Assembly (NCBI GenBank): GCA_017848055.1
Contig: JAGALZ010000039.1
Coordinates: forward strand, 23,075 to 87,074
Origin: Oscillospiraceae bacterium
GTDB taxonomy: Bacteria > Bacillota > Clostridia > Oscillospirales > Ruminococcaceae
Reading direction: 5' to 3'
Length of the DNA: 64,000 nucleotides
Below are positions 50,063 through 59,126 of this stretch, piece by piece. The notes beneath the pieces were generated by a model. That model was not told where the DNA came from. It searched no databases and saw only the letters and a program-made list of their open reading frames with translations. A program made the translations under genes and the position numbers. The number at the start of each line of letters is the position of its first letter. The first letter of the stretch is position 1.

Positions 50063-50067
50063 TACAA

Positions 50068-50445
50068 TCAGACTCCTTTCGTAATCATTTCAATCAGCTT
50101 TGAAATCTGGTCGTTGGAAATCGGCTTTTGCAGAAACTCAAATGCACCTGCATTGATAGCCTCCTTAAGGTGGTTCTGGGTACCAACAGAAGAAGCCATA
50201 ACAATCTTAGCGTCAGGGTCAAACTCAATGATTTCCTTAACAGCATCGATACCTGTCTTCTTAGGCATTACGATATCCATAAAAACAATTGAAGGCTTAT
50301 ATTCCTTATAATTCTCCACAGCCTGCTCACCGTCAGCAGCCTCGTAGCATGCAGCTACTCCGAGAGAAAGGATATAGTCCTTCATCTTCTTTCTTGCGAA
50401 CATAGAGTCATCGCAAATCATAACGGTCATTTCATTTATTGTCAT
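50068..50445 (-). CDS. CheY-like response regulator
   Basis: A 125-residue single-domain receiver. The acidic pocket is VMICDDSM, the phospho-acceptor Asp is in FMDIVMP, Thr/Ser is in VMASSVGTQNH and Lys is in FLQKPI. It has no output domain. It is co-transcribed with the MshEN-CheX-like gene (five-base gap), which might be its phosphatase. No kinase is encoded nearby. Confidence 0.93.
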   Translation of the reverse strand: MTINEMTVMICDDSMFARKKMKDYILSLGVAACYEAADGEQAVENYKEYKPSIVFMDIVMPKKTGIDAVKEIIEFDPDAKIVMASSVGTQNHLKEAINAGAFEFLQKPISNDQISKLIEMITKGV

Positions 50446-50480
50446 AATAATCCCCCTCGAATTATTTATTGCGTATATTT

Positions 50481-50509
50481 ATAATACCATAAAATTTCAC
50501 AAATTGCAA
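50481..50509 (-). promoter_or_regulatory. Promoter of the CheY-like gene
   Basis: Minus-strand TTGCAA (50504-50509), 17 bases, TATTAT (50481-50486). Confidence 0.65.
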
Positions 50510-50586
50510 GAGAGTACGAGATATATTTTTGTTGTAATTATCCACAAAATACACGCTCGTTTTTTATGGAAGATTATTTTTTGCAG

Positions 50587-50615
50587 TTGACAAAGCCCCC
50601 GAATTGTGCTATAAT
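50587..50615 (+). promoter_or_regulatory. Promoter of tRNA-Leu
   Basis: TTGACA (50587-50592), 17 bases, TATAAT (50610-50615): full consensus, 27 bases before the tRNA. Confidence 0.85.
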
Positions 50616-50642
50616 TGCAAAGGTGTTTTAAGAAACGCTTAT

Positions 50643-50729
50643 GCCGGTGTGGTGGAATTGGCAGACGCGCCGGACTCAAAATCCGGTGGTAGCGATACCG
50701 TGCGGGTTCGACCCCCGCCACCGGCACCA
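50643..50729 (+). tRNA. tRNA-Leu (anticodon CAA)
   Basis: The 7-bp acceptor arm GCCGGTG/CACCGGC, D-loop with GG, anticodon stem CCGGA/TCCGG with loop CTCAAAA (anticodon CAA, reads UUG), a long variable arm (GGTGGTAGCGATACCGTG) and the TTCGACC T-loop are all seen. Discriminator A and CCA are encoded. The long variable arm fits class II leucine tRNA. Confidence 0.97.
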
Positions 50730-50800
50730 CGAGCAGCTCTCTTTTGCATTGTCGCAAAAGGGAGTTTTTTGCGGACAAATATAAAAGTGAGGGATCTTTT

Positions 50801-52462
50801 TTGAAAAAGACATATTTGAAGCCGAAGCTTTTTTCGGTCATGAAGACTTACTCTAAACAGCAGCTTGTCAAAGACGTTATTGCAGGTATCATTGTAGCGA
50901 TTATTGCACTTCCGCTTTCGATTGCGTTGGCACTCGCATCGGGTGTTGAGCCAGCGTGCGGTGTATATACTGCTATTGCGGCGGGATTTGTTGTTTCCTT
51001 CCTCGGTGGAAGCAGAGTACAGATAGCCGGCCCTACTGCGGCATTTGCGACCATCGTTGCCGGAATTGTAGCAACGCAAGGTATGAGCGGACTGTTCCTG
51101 GCGACGATTATTGCGGGAATTATACTTATTCTTATGGGTATTTTCAGGCTGGGCTCGCTTATAAAGTTTATCCCCTACACGATAACGACAGGTTTTACGG
51201 CGGGTATTGCGGTTACAATTCTCATAGGTCAGATTAAGGATTTTCTTGGTCTTACATACGCAGAAGGTGTAAAACCGATTGAAACGATTGAAAAGATTGA
51301 AGCAAACATTGATGCTATCTCCACCTTCAGCTGGCAGTCGCTTGTAATCGGTGCAGTTGCGTTTCTTATTCTTATTGTATATCCGAAGCTCGAAAAGAGG
51401 ATTCCGCCGTCGCTTATCGCTGTTATTGTATGTGCGGCACTTGTAAAACTTATCCCGACACTTGATGATGGCGTTTTTACAATCGGTGAGCTTTACACAA
51501 TTCCTTCTGGACTTCCTAAGCTCGATTTTTCGGGTATTGATTTTAGCTTAAAGAGCATTTCAAACATTATTCCCGATGCCTTTACAATTGCAATTTTAGC
51601 AGCCATCGAGTCACTTTTATCCTGCGTTGTTGCTGACAGCATGGTAAACTCAAAGCACAACTCCAACATGGAGCTTGTTGCACAGGGCTGCGGTAATATT
51701 GCATCTGTTCTTTTCGGTGGTATTCCTGCAACGGGTGCGATTGCTAGAACTGCTGCAAACGCAAAGAACGGCGGAAGAACTCCGATTGCAGGCATGGTTC
51801 ACGCCATCGTTCTGCTGCTTGTACTTCTTGTACTTATGCCTTACGCTGAGCTTATTCCGATGCCTTGTATTGCGGCTATACTTTTTGTGGTCGCTTACAA
51901 TATGAGCGAGTGGAGAAAGTTTGTAAAGACAATAAAGCACGCTCCCAAGAGCGACACTTTTGTTATGATAATCACCTTTGCACTTACTGTAATCTTTGAC
52001 CTCGTAATTGCAATTGAGGTCGGTATGGTGCTCGCCGCTATGCTGTTCATGAAGCGTATGAGCGACGAGGCAAGCGTCAGCGGCTGGAAGTACATCGACC
52101 CCGAAAACGACAATGAGAGCATCGACCTTCGTGCCGTTCCTGAAAACGTACGAGTGTACGAAATAAGCGGTCCTATGTTCTTCGGTGCGGCAGATAAGAT
52201 TCTTTCCATTTCGCTCGACGAAAGCATCGACTATCTTATCCTTAGAATGAGAGCTGTTCCTGCTATAGATTCGACTGCTATGAACTCTCTCGAAGAGCTT
52301 TACCGCAAATGTGAATCCCAGAACATCAGAATGCTTTTATCTCACGTTAATTCACAACCACTCGCAGCTATGAAAAAGTCCGGATTCGCAGAGCTTGTCG
52401 GTGAAGAAAACTTCTGCATTCATATCGACGAGGCTCTCTCCAAGACATCTCAAAATGTATAA
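50801..52462 (+). CDS. SulP-family inorganic anion transporter with STAS domain
   Basis: A membrane transporter of about 553 residues with 10-12 helices (from VIAGIIVAIIALPLSIALAL) and a C-terminal STAS domain from about 440 (VRVYEISGPMFFGAADKIL). The SulP family moves sulfate, bicarbonate or other anions; the substrate is unknown. The start is taken as TTG at 50801, with GAGGG seven bases before it; a TTG at 50744 and an ATG at 50840 are alternatives. It lies 70 bases after tRNA-Leu and may share its promoter. A hairpin element (copy A) follows. Confidence 0.9.
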   Translation: MKKTYLKPKLFSVMKTYSKQQLVKDVIAGIIVAIIALPLSIALALASGVEPACGVYTAIAAGFVVSFLGGSRVQIAGPTAAFATIVAGIVATQGMSGLFLATIIAGIILILMGIFRLGSLIKFIPYTITTGFTAGIAVTILIGQIKDFLGLTYAEGVKPIETIEKIEANIDAISTFSWQSLVIGAVAFLILIVYPKLEKRIPPSLIAVIVCAALVKLIPTLDDGVFTIGELYTIPSGLPKLDFSGIDFSLKSISNIIPDAFTIAILAAIESLLSCVVADSMVNSKHNSNMELVAQGCGNIASVLFGGIPATGAIARTAANAKNGGRTPIAGMVHAIVLLLVLLVLMPYAELIPMPCIAAILFVVAYNMSEWRKFVKTIKHAPKSDTFVMIITFALTVIFDLVIAIEVGMVLAAMLFMKRMSDEASVSGWKYIDPENDNESIDLRAVPENVRVYEISGPMFFGAADKILSISLDESIDYLILRMRAVPAIDSTAMNSLEELYRKCESQNIRMLLSHVNSQPLAAMKKSGFAELVGEENFCIHIDEALSKTSQNV

Positions 52463-52506
52463 CCCGACTGCAAAAATAGCATTCGTCTAAGAGGTTATGT
52501 GTATTA

Positions 52507-52718
52507 TTGAGGAAAACCCTTTTGAAAAAGGGTTATTCCTCAAACTCCTTTCCTAAAACTTTTATAATAAAATTTCAGCCCCATAGGGTACCTATCACAT
52601 TCTTGAGAATTTTAAAGCTTCTCTTGATGTGTACCCTATGGGGCTGAAATCATATTAAAAGTCTTTGTAAGGGGGGTTCGGAGGAGAAACTTTCTTCAGA
52701 AAGGTTTCCCCCGATAAG
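52507..52718 (+). repeat. Three-hairpin dispersed element, copy A
   Basis: About 212 bp. Hairpin 1 (52507-52543) has GGAAAACCCTT/AAGGGTTATTCC arms. The central hairpin has perfect 20-bp arms ATTTCAGCCCCATAGGGTAC (52572-52591) and complement (52631-52650), with a 39-base loop. Hairpin 3 (about 52681-52712) has GAAACTTTC/GAAAGGTTTC arms. Linkers TCCTAAAACTTTTA and TTAAAAGTCTTTGTAAGGG are shared with copy B. It lies between the convergent sulP and yesL-like genes and probably also acts as terminator. Confidence 0.85.
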
Positions 52719-52760
52719 TACATATAAACTCCTATACAGATGCTACTTTTACGGTAGGAG

Positions 52761-53645
52761 TTATGAGATTCTTTTTCCGCCGCCCTTTGGCTTTGAGGAA
52801 TTGTTATTTGATTTTTGTTTCTTTTCTCCTCTTTGCATTTTTACGGGAGCTTCCGAGCCGCCCTTATCGGTAAATATGGCATCATCTTCATCGGCGGGTC
52901 TAAGATAATCGAATTCCGGATTCTTTTCGCCACGGCTTTCATAATATGGCTGGATAACGTACTTTCTGATTATCGGGTAACAGTTAAAGCCTATAGTAAA
53001 CCCAATAAACGAGAACATCCATCCGCAGATAATTACGAGGTCAGCAATAAGTCCGATATTAGAAGCTGACAGCAAGAACAGAAGGAGCACAATCAGAAGT
53101 CCGACTGTTGTAAAGAAAGTGATAAGTGTTGACTTAAGACCTAAGCTGGTGAGCAAGAATGCGTTCTTGATAATCTGTTTGAGCTTCAAGTTTGTTGAAA
53201 CTATAAGAAGGTAGATGTAGTAGTGCATAAGGAATATGATAAGCATAAGGCTGATTGCTACTACCAAAAGAACCTTTCCTATATCGTAATAGAGCGAGAA
53301 ATTGTAATAGAACACAACCATATAAACTGCCCAGACGGCGAGTATAATATCAACAATTCCTACAATAAATGATTGCTTGAAGCTGGATTTGAAAGTCTTC
53401 CAGAACTCATGGAACATAAAACAGCTTCGTTCCTGAGAATAGTTTCTTGTAACTTTTATAAGAGCTGCGGTTGCCGGACCAAATGTAACAATCGGAATAC
53501 AGAAAACCAGATAGAGAAGATTTAAAAGTGCAAGGTCCCAGAAATGTCTGCCGAATACTTCCATATATTTAAAGAAGCCTTTTTTCTCCTGCGGCATTTT
53601 AGGAATTCCCGGTCCTGCGTTATTGTAATTTGAAAACAAGCCCAT
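52761..53645 (-). CDS. YesL-like (DUF624) membrane protein
   Basis: A 294-residue protein with five to six hydrophobic helices (about 35-55, 102-122, 128-155, 178-205, 210-230). The segment LYLVFCIPIVTFGPATAALI followed by helix with CFMFHEFWKTFKSSFKQSF is the DUF624/YesL signature. The C-terminal 50 residues are basic and Gly/Lys-rich (QRGEKKQKSNNN). YesL genes usually sit in sugar-uptake loci; function is unknown. It is 33 bases downstream of proC, so probably co-transcribed. Confidence 0.85.
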   Translation of the reverse strand: MGLFSNYNNAGPGIPKMPQEKKGFFKYMEVFGRHFWDLALLNLLYLVFCIPIVTFGPATAALIKVTRNYSQERSCFMFHEFWKTFKSSFKQSFIVGIVDIILAVWAVYMVVFYYNFSLYYDIGKVLLVVAISLMLIIFLMHYYIYLLIVSTNLKLKQIIKNAFLLTSLGLKSTLITFFTTVGLLIVLLLFLLSASNIGLIADLVIICGWMFSFIGFTIGFNCYPIIRKYVIQPYYESRGEKNPEFDYLRPADEDDAIFTDKGGSEAPVKMQRGEKKQKSNNNSSKPKGGGKRIS

Positions 53646-53678
53646 TTTCTACTGTCCTTTCACAAAATAACTGCTGTT

Positions 53679-54473
53679 TTACTTTGAAAGCTCGTAGGCT
53701 CTCTTTGTGCAAGCCTTGCAGCACTCAGATACTGTCTGCTCGAGATTTCCTTCACGGAGCTTTTTGAGTCCTTCGATGGTTGTTCCGCCCTTTGACGAAA
53801 CCATTGTGATAAGCTCATCGATTGAATAACCGCTGTCAGTTATCATTTTCGCAGAGCCTATAAGCGTCTTGGCAAACAGTTTTTTTGCAACCTCGTCGTC
53901 GATATCTACAGACTTTGCGTAGTCGATGAACGCCTTTGCATACAGATAGATAAATGCAGGCGACGAGCCGTTTATTGCGATAATTTCCTTCATCTTATCC
54001 TGAGAAACAACTGCATACTCACCGCACATACCAAACACACTGCAAACATATGCAAACTCCTCGTCAGAGGTTTTACCCGACTTTGCAAGTGCTGTTGCGC
54101 CTTCTCCTAAAAGAAGCGGAGTGTTCGGCATAACGAGTACCACTTTAGCGTCCTGTCTTGTCATCGAGCAGATATACTCGCCTGTTATTCCTGCACAGAT
54201 TGACACGATAACGGTATCTTCCCTTACGCTGTCCTTGACTTTGCGCAGTACCTCTTCGAGCTGCTGTGGCTTTACTGCAAGAAAGACATACTTACAGTTA
54301 TCAAACACTTCACACTCACTGCCGAGTGCTTTTACGCCCATTTCTTCAAGTCTTGAGAGCTTCTGCTCATCTGTATCAAAAGCATAGAGCGAAGCCTCAC
54401 TTTTGCTCCCGGCGATTGCCTTGAGAATTGCAAAGCCCATATTGCCCGCTCCGATAAATCCAACCTTTTCCAT
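53679..54473 (-). CDS. proC: Pyrroline-5-carboxylate reductase
   Basis: A 264-residue enzyme that makes proline from pyrroline-5-carboxylate with NAD(P)H. The Rossmann start VGFIGAGNMGFAIL, the mid block VLVMPNTPLLLGEGATAL and the C-terminal IDELITMVSSKGGTTIEGL with the substrate-binding region are complete. ORF length is typical. Upstream is the promoter 54513-54541; the yesL-like gene follows. Confidence 0.96.
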   Translation of the reverse strand: MEKVGFIGAGNMGFAILKAIAGSKSEASLYAFDTDEQKLSRLEEMGVKALGSECEVFDNCKYVFLAVKPQQLEEVLRKVKDSVREDTVIVSICAGITGEYICSMTRQDAKVVLVMPNTPLLLGEGATALAKSGKTSDEEFAYVCSVFGMCGEYAVVSQDKMKEIIAINGSSPAFIYLYAKAFIDYAKSVDIDDEVAKKLFAKTLIGSAKMITDSGYSIDELITMVSSKGGTTIEGLKKLREGNLEQTVSECCKACTKRAYELSK

Positions 54474-54512
54474 AACATAACCTCTTAATATGTTTTAAGT
54501 AATATAAAATAT

Positions 54513-54541
54513 ATTATACTACATTTGTCACAAAAAATCAA
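54513..54541 (-). promoter_or_regulatory. Promoter of proC
   Basis: Minus-strand TTGATT (54536-54541), 17 bases, TATAAT (54513-54518). Confidence 0.7.
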
Positions 54542-54587
54542 GTGTGGTTTTGTGCATTTATGGTACTTGAAACTATGTGTTCCGTTC

Positions 54588-54616
54588 TTTACTTTATTAT
54601 AAAATAATGCTATAAT
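54588..54616 (+). promoter_or_regulatory. Promoter of the kinase-araD pair
   Basis: TTTACT (54588-54593), 17 bases, TATAAT (54611-54616). Confidence 0.65.
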
Positions 54617-54639
54617 TTACTCTGTAAGGAGCTGATAAT

Positions 54640-56208
54640 ATGAATGCTTACGATACAATAACAAGCGGCAGAGCTTTTTTAGGAATTGAGCTTGGCTCGA
54701 CGAGAATAAAAGCTGTGCTGATAGATGAAGAATACACTCCGATTGCTGAGGGTGTTTACGAATGGGAGAACAAATTCGAGGGCGGTTTCTGGACATACTC
54801 TCTCGATGAGATACACAGAGGAGTAAGGGGCTGTTACGCAAGCCTTTGCGACAATGTAAGCCACAGATACGACACCTCGATTATCTCTCTTTCGGGTATG
54901 GGTGTATCGGCTATGATGCACGGATATATGGCATTTGACGAAAACGGAGAACTGCTCGTTCCGTTCCGCACATGGAGAAACACTACAACCGAAGAGGCAA
55001 GCTCTGAGCTCAGCGGACTTCTTTCCTTCAACATTCCGCAGAGGTGGAGCATTTCACATCTTTACCAGGCTATTCTGAAACGTGAAGAACACGTTGGCAG
55101 GATTTCCTACATAACAACTCTGGCAGTTTACATTCACTATTTACTGACGGGCAAGCGTGTTGCAGGAGTCGGCGAGGCATCGGGAATTTTCCCTGTAAGC
55201 GGAAACATCTACAACGAAGAAATGCTTGCAAAAACGCAGGAGCTTTTCACACAGAAGGGCTTTGAAAAGAAGCTTTGTGACATTCTGCCTTCTATAATGA
55301 CAGCAGGTCAGGAGGGATGTTATCTGACCGCTGATGGTGCGGCATTCCTTGATGAGAGCGGATTACTTCAGGCAGGTGTTCCGATATGCGCTCCTGAGGG
55401 TGACGCAGGAACGGGAATGGTTGCTTCAAACGCTGTAAGGGTACGCACAGGAAACATCTCAGCGGGAACCTCTGTATTTGCGATGCCTGTTCTGGAAAAG
55501 CCTCTCAGCGGATACTACCCTGAGATTGACATCGTTTCGACTCCTGACGGCAAGGATGTTGCAATGGTACACTGCAACAACTGCTGCTGCGAGCTTGACG
55601 CATGGGTAAAGGTGTTCGGTGAATTTTCAAAGCTTCTTGGTGTTGACATAGGAAAATCCGAGCTTTACGAGCTTTTATACAAAAATGCAATGTCTGGCAA
55701 CCCTGCCAAAGACGGCATACTCAGCTACAATTTCCTGTCGGGAGAGCCTGTTGCAGGAACACAGAGTGGCAGACCGATGTATTTAAGAGAGCCTGACAGC
55801 TCGCTTTCACTCTCTTCCTTTATGAAGGCACAGCTTATGACGGCTTTTGCTTCGCTGAAGATGGGCATGGACATACTTTCACAGAAGGAAGGACTTACCT
55901 TTGACAGCTTTACTGCACACGGCGGAATTTTCAAGGTTGAGGGTGTTGCACAGCAGATTGTTGCCGATGCTCTCAGTACACCTATCACAGTAAACTCGTC
56001 TGCAGGTGAAGGCGGTGCGTGGGGTATGGCGCTTCTTGCTGCATACATGATTAAGGGCAACGGCAAGGCTCTCCCCGACTGGCTTGACAGCGAGGTTTTT
56101 GTGCATTCTGAATCTGTAACACTGAAGCCGCAAGCTGAGGGTGTATCGCAGTTTGAAGAATACATGCTGGGATTTACTAAAAATATAAGTCTGCAAAAGC
56201 AGTTTTAG
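54640..56208 (+). CDS. FGGY-family carbohydrate kinase (ribulokinase-like)
   Basis: A 522-residue sugar kinase. The phosphate-binding start [17 protein letters not shown], the FGGY linker region [14 protein letters not shown], and the Asp of [15 protein letters not shown] (catalytic base type) are visible. The ATP-binding [20 protein letters not shown] block follows. With araD directly downstream the likely reaction is L-ribulose to L-ribulose 5-phosphate. Classic AraB is about 560 residues; this belongs to a diverged FGGY branch, and L-xylulokinase is possible. Confidence 0.85.
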   Translation: MNAYDTITSGRAFLGIELGSTRIKAVLIDEEYTPIAEGVYEWENKFEGGFWTYSLDEIHRGVRGCYASLCDNVSHRYDTSIISLSGMGVSAMMHGYMAFDENGELLVPFRTWRNTTTEEASSELSGLLSFNIPQRWSISHLYQAILKREEHVGRISYITTLAVYIHYLLTGKRVAGVGEASGIFPVSGNIYNEEMLAKTQELFTQKGFEKKLCDILPSIMTAGQEGCYLTADGAAFLDESGLLQAGVPICAPEGDAGTGMVASNAVRVRTGNISAGTSVFAMPVLEKPLSGYYPEIDIVSTPDGKDVAMVHCNNCCCELDAWVKVFGEFSKLLGVDIGKSELYELLYKNAMSGNPAKDGILSYNFLSGEPVAGTQSGRPMYLREPDSSLSLSSFMKAQLMTAFASLKMGMDILSQKEGLTFDSFTAHGGIFKVEGVAQQIVADALSTPITVNSSAGEGGAWGMALLAAYMIKGNGKALPDWLDSEVFVHSESVTLKPQAEGVSQFEEYMLGFTKNISLQKQF

Positions 56209-56222
56209 AAAGGGAAATACAC

Positions 56223-56915
56223 ATGCTGGAAGAATTAAAACAAAAGGTATTTGAGGCAAATTGTCTTTTACCGAAGCACGGTCTTGTGACCTTTACATGG
56301 GGCAATGTTTCTGCAATCGACCGCAGAATGGGCATTGTTGCTATAAAGCCATCGGGAGTAAGCTACGAAAAAATGTCGGCAAAGGATATTGTCCTTGTAT
56401 CTCTTGCAACGGGCAACGTAATTGAGGGCAAGCTCAATCCGTCGAGCGACACCCCGACTCATTTAGAGCTGTACAAGGCATTCGACAAAATCGGCGCAGT
56501 TGTACACACTCACAGCCGCTGGGCAACCTCGTTCGCTCAGGCTGGAATAGGAATTGCGCCAATGGGAACGACACAGGGCGACTACTTCTACGGAGAAATT
56601 CCCTGCACCAGAGCTATGACTGCTCAGGAAATCGGCGGTGAATATGAAAAAGAGACAGGCAAGGTAATTATAGAGGCATTCAGCGGAAAGGACGCTTCGC
56701 AAATTCCTGCGGTGCTTGTGAAAAACCACGGGCCGTTTGTCTGGGGCAAGGACGCTATGGATGCTGTTCACAACGCTGTTGTACTCGAAGAAATTGCATT
56801 TATGAACTACCACGCACTTATGCTCAACCCTCAGGCAGGAGCTATGCAGCGTGAGCTTCTCGATAAACACTACCTGCGCAAACACGGCGAAAACGCATAC
56901 TACGGGCAGAAATAA
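56223..56915 (+). CDS. araD: L-ribulose-5-phosphate 4-epimerase
   Basis: A 230-residue class II aldolase/epimerase that converts L-ribulose 5-phosphate to D-xylulose 5-phosphate. The start [20 protein letters not shown], the zinc His pair in [16 protein letters not shown] and the later [14 protein letters not shown] with the third His match AraD. It is 14 bases after the kinase gene. araA is not in the window. The operon is followed by repeat element B. Confidence 0.93.
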   Translation: MLEELKQKVFEANCLLPKHGLVTFTWGNVSAIDRRMGIVAIKPSGVSYEKMSAKDIVLVSLATGNVIEGKLNPSSDTPTHLELYKAFDKIGAVVHTHSRWATSFAQAGIGIAPMGTTQGDYFYGEIPCTRAMTAQEIGGEYEKETGKVIIEAFSGKDASQIPAVLVKNHGPFVWGKDAMDAVHNAVVLEEIAFMNYHALMLNPQAGAMQRELLDKHYLRKHGENAYYGQK

Positions 56916-56965
56916 AAGCCGACACTCTTAAGATAAACAACCATACAGAAGTATATTATATGAAT

Positions 56966-57174
56966 TTATCGGGGGAAACCTTTCTGAAGAAAGTTTCTCC
57001 CCCGCCCCCCTTACAAAGACTTTTAATATGATTTCAGCCCCATAGGGTACTTATCACAAACTGAGAATGAAAGTGTTCTCTTTGATGAGTACCCTATGGG
57101 GCTGAAATTTTAATTTTAAAAGTTTTAGGAAAGGAGTTTGAGGAACAACCCTTTTTCAAAAGGGTTTTCCTCAA
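56966..57174 (-). repeat. Three-hairpin dispersed element, copy B
   Basis: About 209 bp, flanks in the opposite orientation to copy A. The 20-bp central arms (57031-57050 and 57089-57108) are identical to copy A. The outer GGGGGAAACCTTTC hairpin is now on the left and the CCTCAAA...AACCC hairpin on the right. The 38-base loop (57051-57088, TTATCACA...TGAGAAT...TTGATGA) runs in the same plus-strand direction as in copy A, so loop and flanks are inverted relative to one another. It lies between araD and trpB2, convergent. Confidence 0.85.
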
Positions 57175-57228
57175 CAAGTCCATGTAATACTTCTTTATGG
57201 CTCTCCGTCTTAAAAGTGTCGGTTTTTA

Positions 57229-58599
57229 TTACTCAACCTTCGGGAGCTTTGCGAGGCTCTTTTCGATTTCGTCGTCTGTAGGAATATAGTCGCCCATAAC
57301 GCCGTCGTTGAACTTCTGGTAGGACATCATATCGAAGTAGCCGGTACCTGTAAGGCCAAAGAGGATTGTCTTTTCCTCGCCTGTTTCCTTGCACTTCATA
57401 GCCTCGTCGATTGCCACTCTGATAGCATGTGAGCTTTCAGGTGCAGGAAGGATTCCTTCAACTCTTGCGAACTGCTGAGCAGCTGCAAAAACAGATGTCT
57501 GCTCTACGCTTCTTGCTGACATAAGGCCGTCGTCATAGAGCTGAGAAACAACACTGCTCATACCGTGGTAACGAAGACCGCCTGCGTGGCTTGCAGATGG
57601 GATAAATCCGCTTCCGAGTGTGTACATCTTAGCGAGTGGGCAAACCTTACCTGTGTCGCAGAAGTCATATACATACTTACCTCTTGTAAGTGACGGGCAG
57701 GATGCAGGCTCAACTGCGATAAACTCGTAGTCAGCTTCGCCTCTAAGCTTTCTTCCCATAAACGGTGATATAAGACCGCCGAGGTTAGAACCGCCGCCTG
57801 CGCAACCGATGATGATATCAGGCTTGATATCATACTTATCGCATGCTGCCATAGCTTCAAGACCGATAATTGACTGGTGAAGAAGAACCTGTGTAAGAAC
57901 AGAGCCTAATACATATCTGTAGCCTTCCTGCTTCTGTGCAGCTTCAACTGCTTCGGAAATTGCACAGCCGAGGCTTCCGGATGTTCCAGGGAACTCCTCT
58001 AAAATCTTTCTTCCGATTTCAGTTGTTTCAGATGGAGATGGTGTAACATTTGCACCATAAGTTCTCATAACCTCACGTCTGAAAGGCTTCTGCTCATAAG
58101 AGCACTTAACCATATAAACCTGGCAATCGAGTCCTAAGTATGCACAAGCCATTGAGAGAGCTGTTCCCCACTGACCTGCTCCTGTTTCTGTAGTAACACC
58201 CTTGAGGCCCTGCTGCTTTGCATAGTATGCCTGTGCGATAGCACTGTTGAGCTTGTGGCTTCCTGAGGTATTGTTACCCTCGAACTTATAGTAAATCTTT
58301 GCAGGAGTACCGAGTGCCTTTTCGAGGCAGTATGCTCTTACCAGCGGTGCAGGACGGTACATCTTATAGAAATCAAGGATTTCCTGAGGGATGTCGATGT
58401 ATGCTGTCTGGTCGTCAAGCTCCTGCTTTGCAAGCTCGGTACAGAACACGTCGCTGAGTTCTTCTACTGTCATAGGCTGCATAGTTGCAGGATTGAGAAG
58501 CGGAGCAGGCTTGTTCTTCATGTCTGCTCTTACGTTGTACCACTGCTTTGGAAGCTCGCTTTCTTCGAGATAAATCTTGTATGGAATTGTCTTGCTCAT
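57229..58599 (-). CDS. trpB: TrpB2-type tryptophan synthase beta chain
   Basis: A 456-residue PLP enzyme of the TrpB2 branch (usual length about 430-455), which is longer than TrpB1 and often works without TrpA. The PLP lysine is in NNTSGSHKLNSAIAQA, the GAGQWGTALSMA block and the phosphate-loop GCAGGGSNLGGL are complete. It joins indole with serine to make tryptophan. The T-box before it reads Trp, which supports the role. No other trp genes are adjacent, so it may serve indole salvage. ATG at 58599 follows AAAGGA. Confidence 0.94.
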   Translation of the reverse strand: MSKTIPYKIYLEESELPKQWYNVRADMKNKPAPLLNPATMQPMTVEELSDVFCTELAKQELDDQTAYIDIPQEILDFYKMYRPAPLVRAYCLEKALGTPAKIYYKFEGNNTSGSHKLNSAIAQAYYAKQQGLKGVTTETGAGQWGTALSMACAYLGLDCQVYMVKCSYEQKPFRREVMRTYGANVTPSPSETTEIGRKILEEFPGTSGSLGCAISEAVEAAQKQEGYRYVLGSVLTQVLLHQSIIGLEAMAACDKYDIKPDIIIGCAGGGSNLGGLISPFMGRKLRGEADYEFIAVEPASCPSLTRGKYVYDFCDTGKVCPLAKMYTLGSGFIPSASHAGGLRYHGMSSVVSQLYDDGLMSARSVEQTSVFAAAQQFARVEGILPAPESSHAIRVAIDEAMKCKETGEEKTILFGLTGTGYFDMMSYQKFNDGVMGDYIPTDDEIEKSLAKLPKVE

Positions 58600-58636
58600 A
58601 ATATATTTTCCTTTCTGTAATAAGTATTAAAATTTC

Positions 58637-58678
58637 TCAAGCAAATAAATTACGCCATCGTTTTGCTAAAATACACAT
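58637..58678 (-). CDS. 13-residue leader peptide with one Trp codon
   Basis: On the minus strand GGAGGT is followed after eight bases by ATG, giving MCILAKRWRNLFA and stop at 58637. The ORF begins 20-25 bases after the T-box terminator and ends 37 bases before trpB. A strong ribosome site speaks for real translation. It contains a Trp codon, as leader peptides in trp control do (B. subtilis rtpLP); whether it acts so here is inferred. Confidence 0.45.
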   Translation of the reverse strand: MCILAKRWRNLFA

Positions 58679-58700
58679 AAGTTGTACCTCCGTCGCACAC

Positions 58701-58980
58701 AAAAAACTGCCCCTTGAAATTCAAGGGACAGGCATTATACAATAATCCTGCGGTACCACCCAAGTTGACGCTTTTTGCGCCCTCTCACTCTCGTACTCAC
58801 TGATACAAGTCTGCACTGATAACGGGAGCAGATACCCGTTGACTGCTACTCGCCCTTCGGCTTTCGGTCACCCTCAGGAGTCCATTCACAAATCACCCGA
58901 ATACTGTCTCTCACCAAACGACAGCTCTCTGAAAATCGAAGTGAGGAGCTACTTACTCTCCTTCGTCGGTTTGCTTTATG
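58701..58980 (-). promoter_or_regulatory. Trp-specific T-box riboswitch of trpB
   Basis: The T-box sequence TGGGTGGTACCGC is complete on the minus strand (58750-58762). Stem I with an AG-rich closing end (58881-58972) holds UGG at 58882-58884 in the context GUGAA-UGG-ACUCC, fitting a Trp specifier. A terminator (58708-58733, CTGCCCCTTGAA arm) with a six-T run ends it. Uncharged tRNA-Trp would bind and favour the antiterminator. Confidence 0.92.
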
Positions 58981-58986
58981 TTACAT

Positions 58987-59015
58987 ATTATATTCTCAAA
59001 ACAAAAAAATGTCAA
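58987..59015 (-). promoter_or_regulatory. Promoter of the T-box-trpB unit
   Basis: Minus-strand TTGACA (59010-59015), 17 bases, TATAAT (58987-58992): full consensus. Confidence 0.85.
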
Positions 59016-59067
59016 GTGTCCGACATTTGAGTTAACAGTTTATTAACATATTTCCTTGTTCCTCAGC

Positions 59068-59096
59068 TTGTAAAGTATACTCTGATGTGCTACAAT
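59068..59096 (+). promoter_or_regulatory. Promoter of the GNAT gene
   Basis: TTGTAA (59068-59073), 17 bases, TACAAT (59091-59096). Confidence 0.65.
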
Positions 59097-59126
59097 CTAT
59101 AATATACAAAAGGAGTGTGCAAATAT

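Noticed and set aside
52507..57174. Repeats at 52.5 and 57.0 kb considered as a CRISPR array
   Set aside because: Single palindromic elements of about 210 bp far apart, with no direct repeats, spacers or cas genes.
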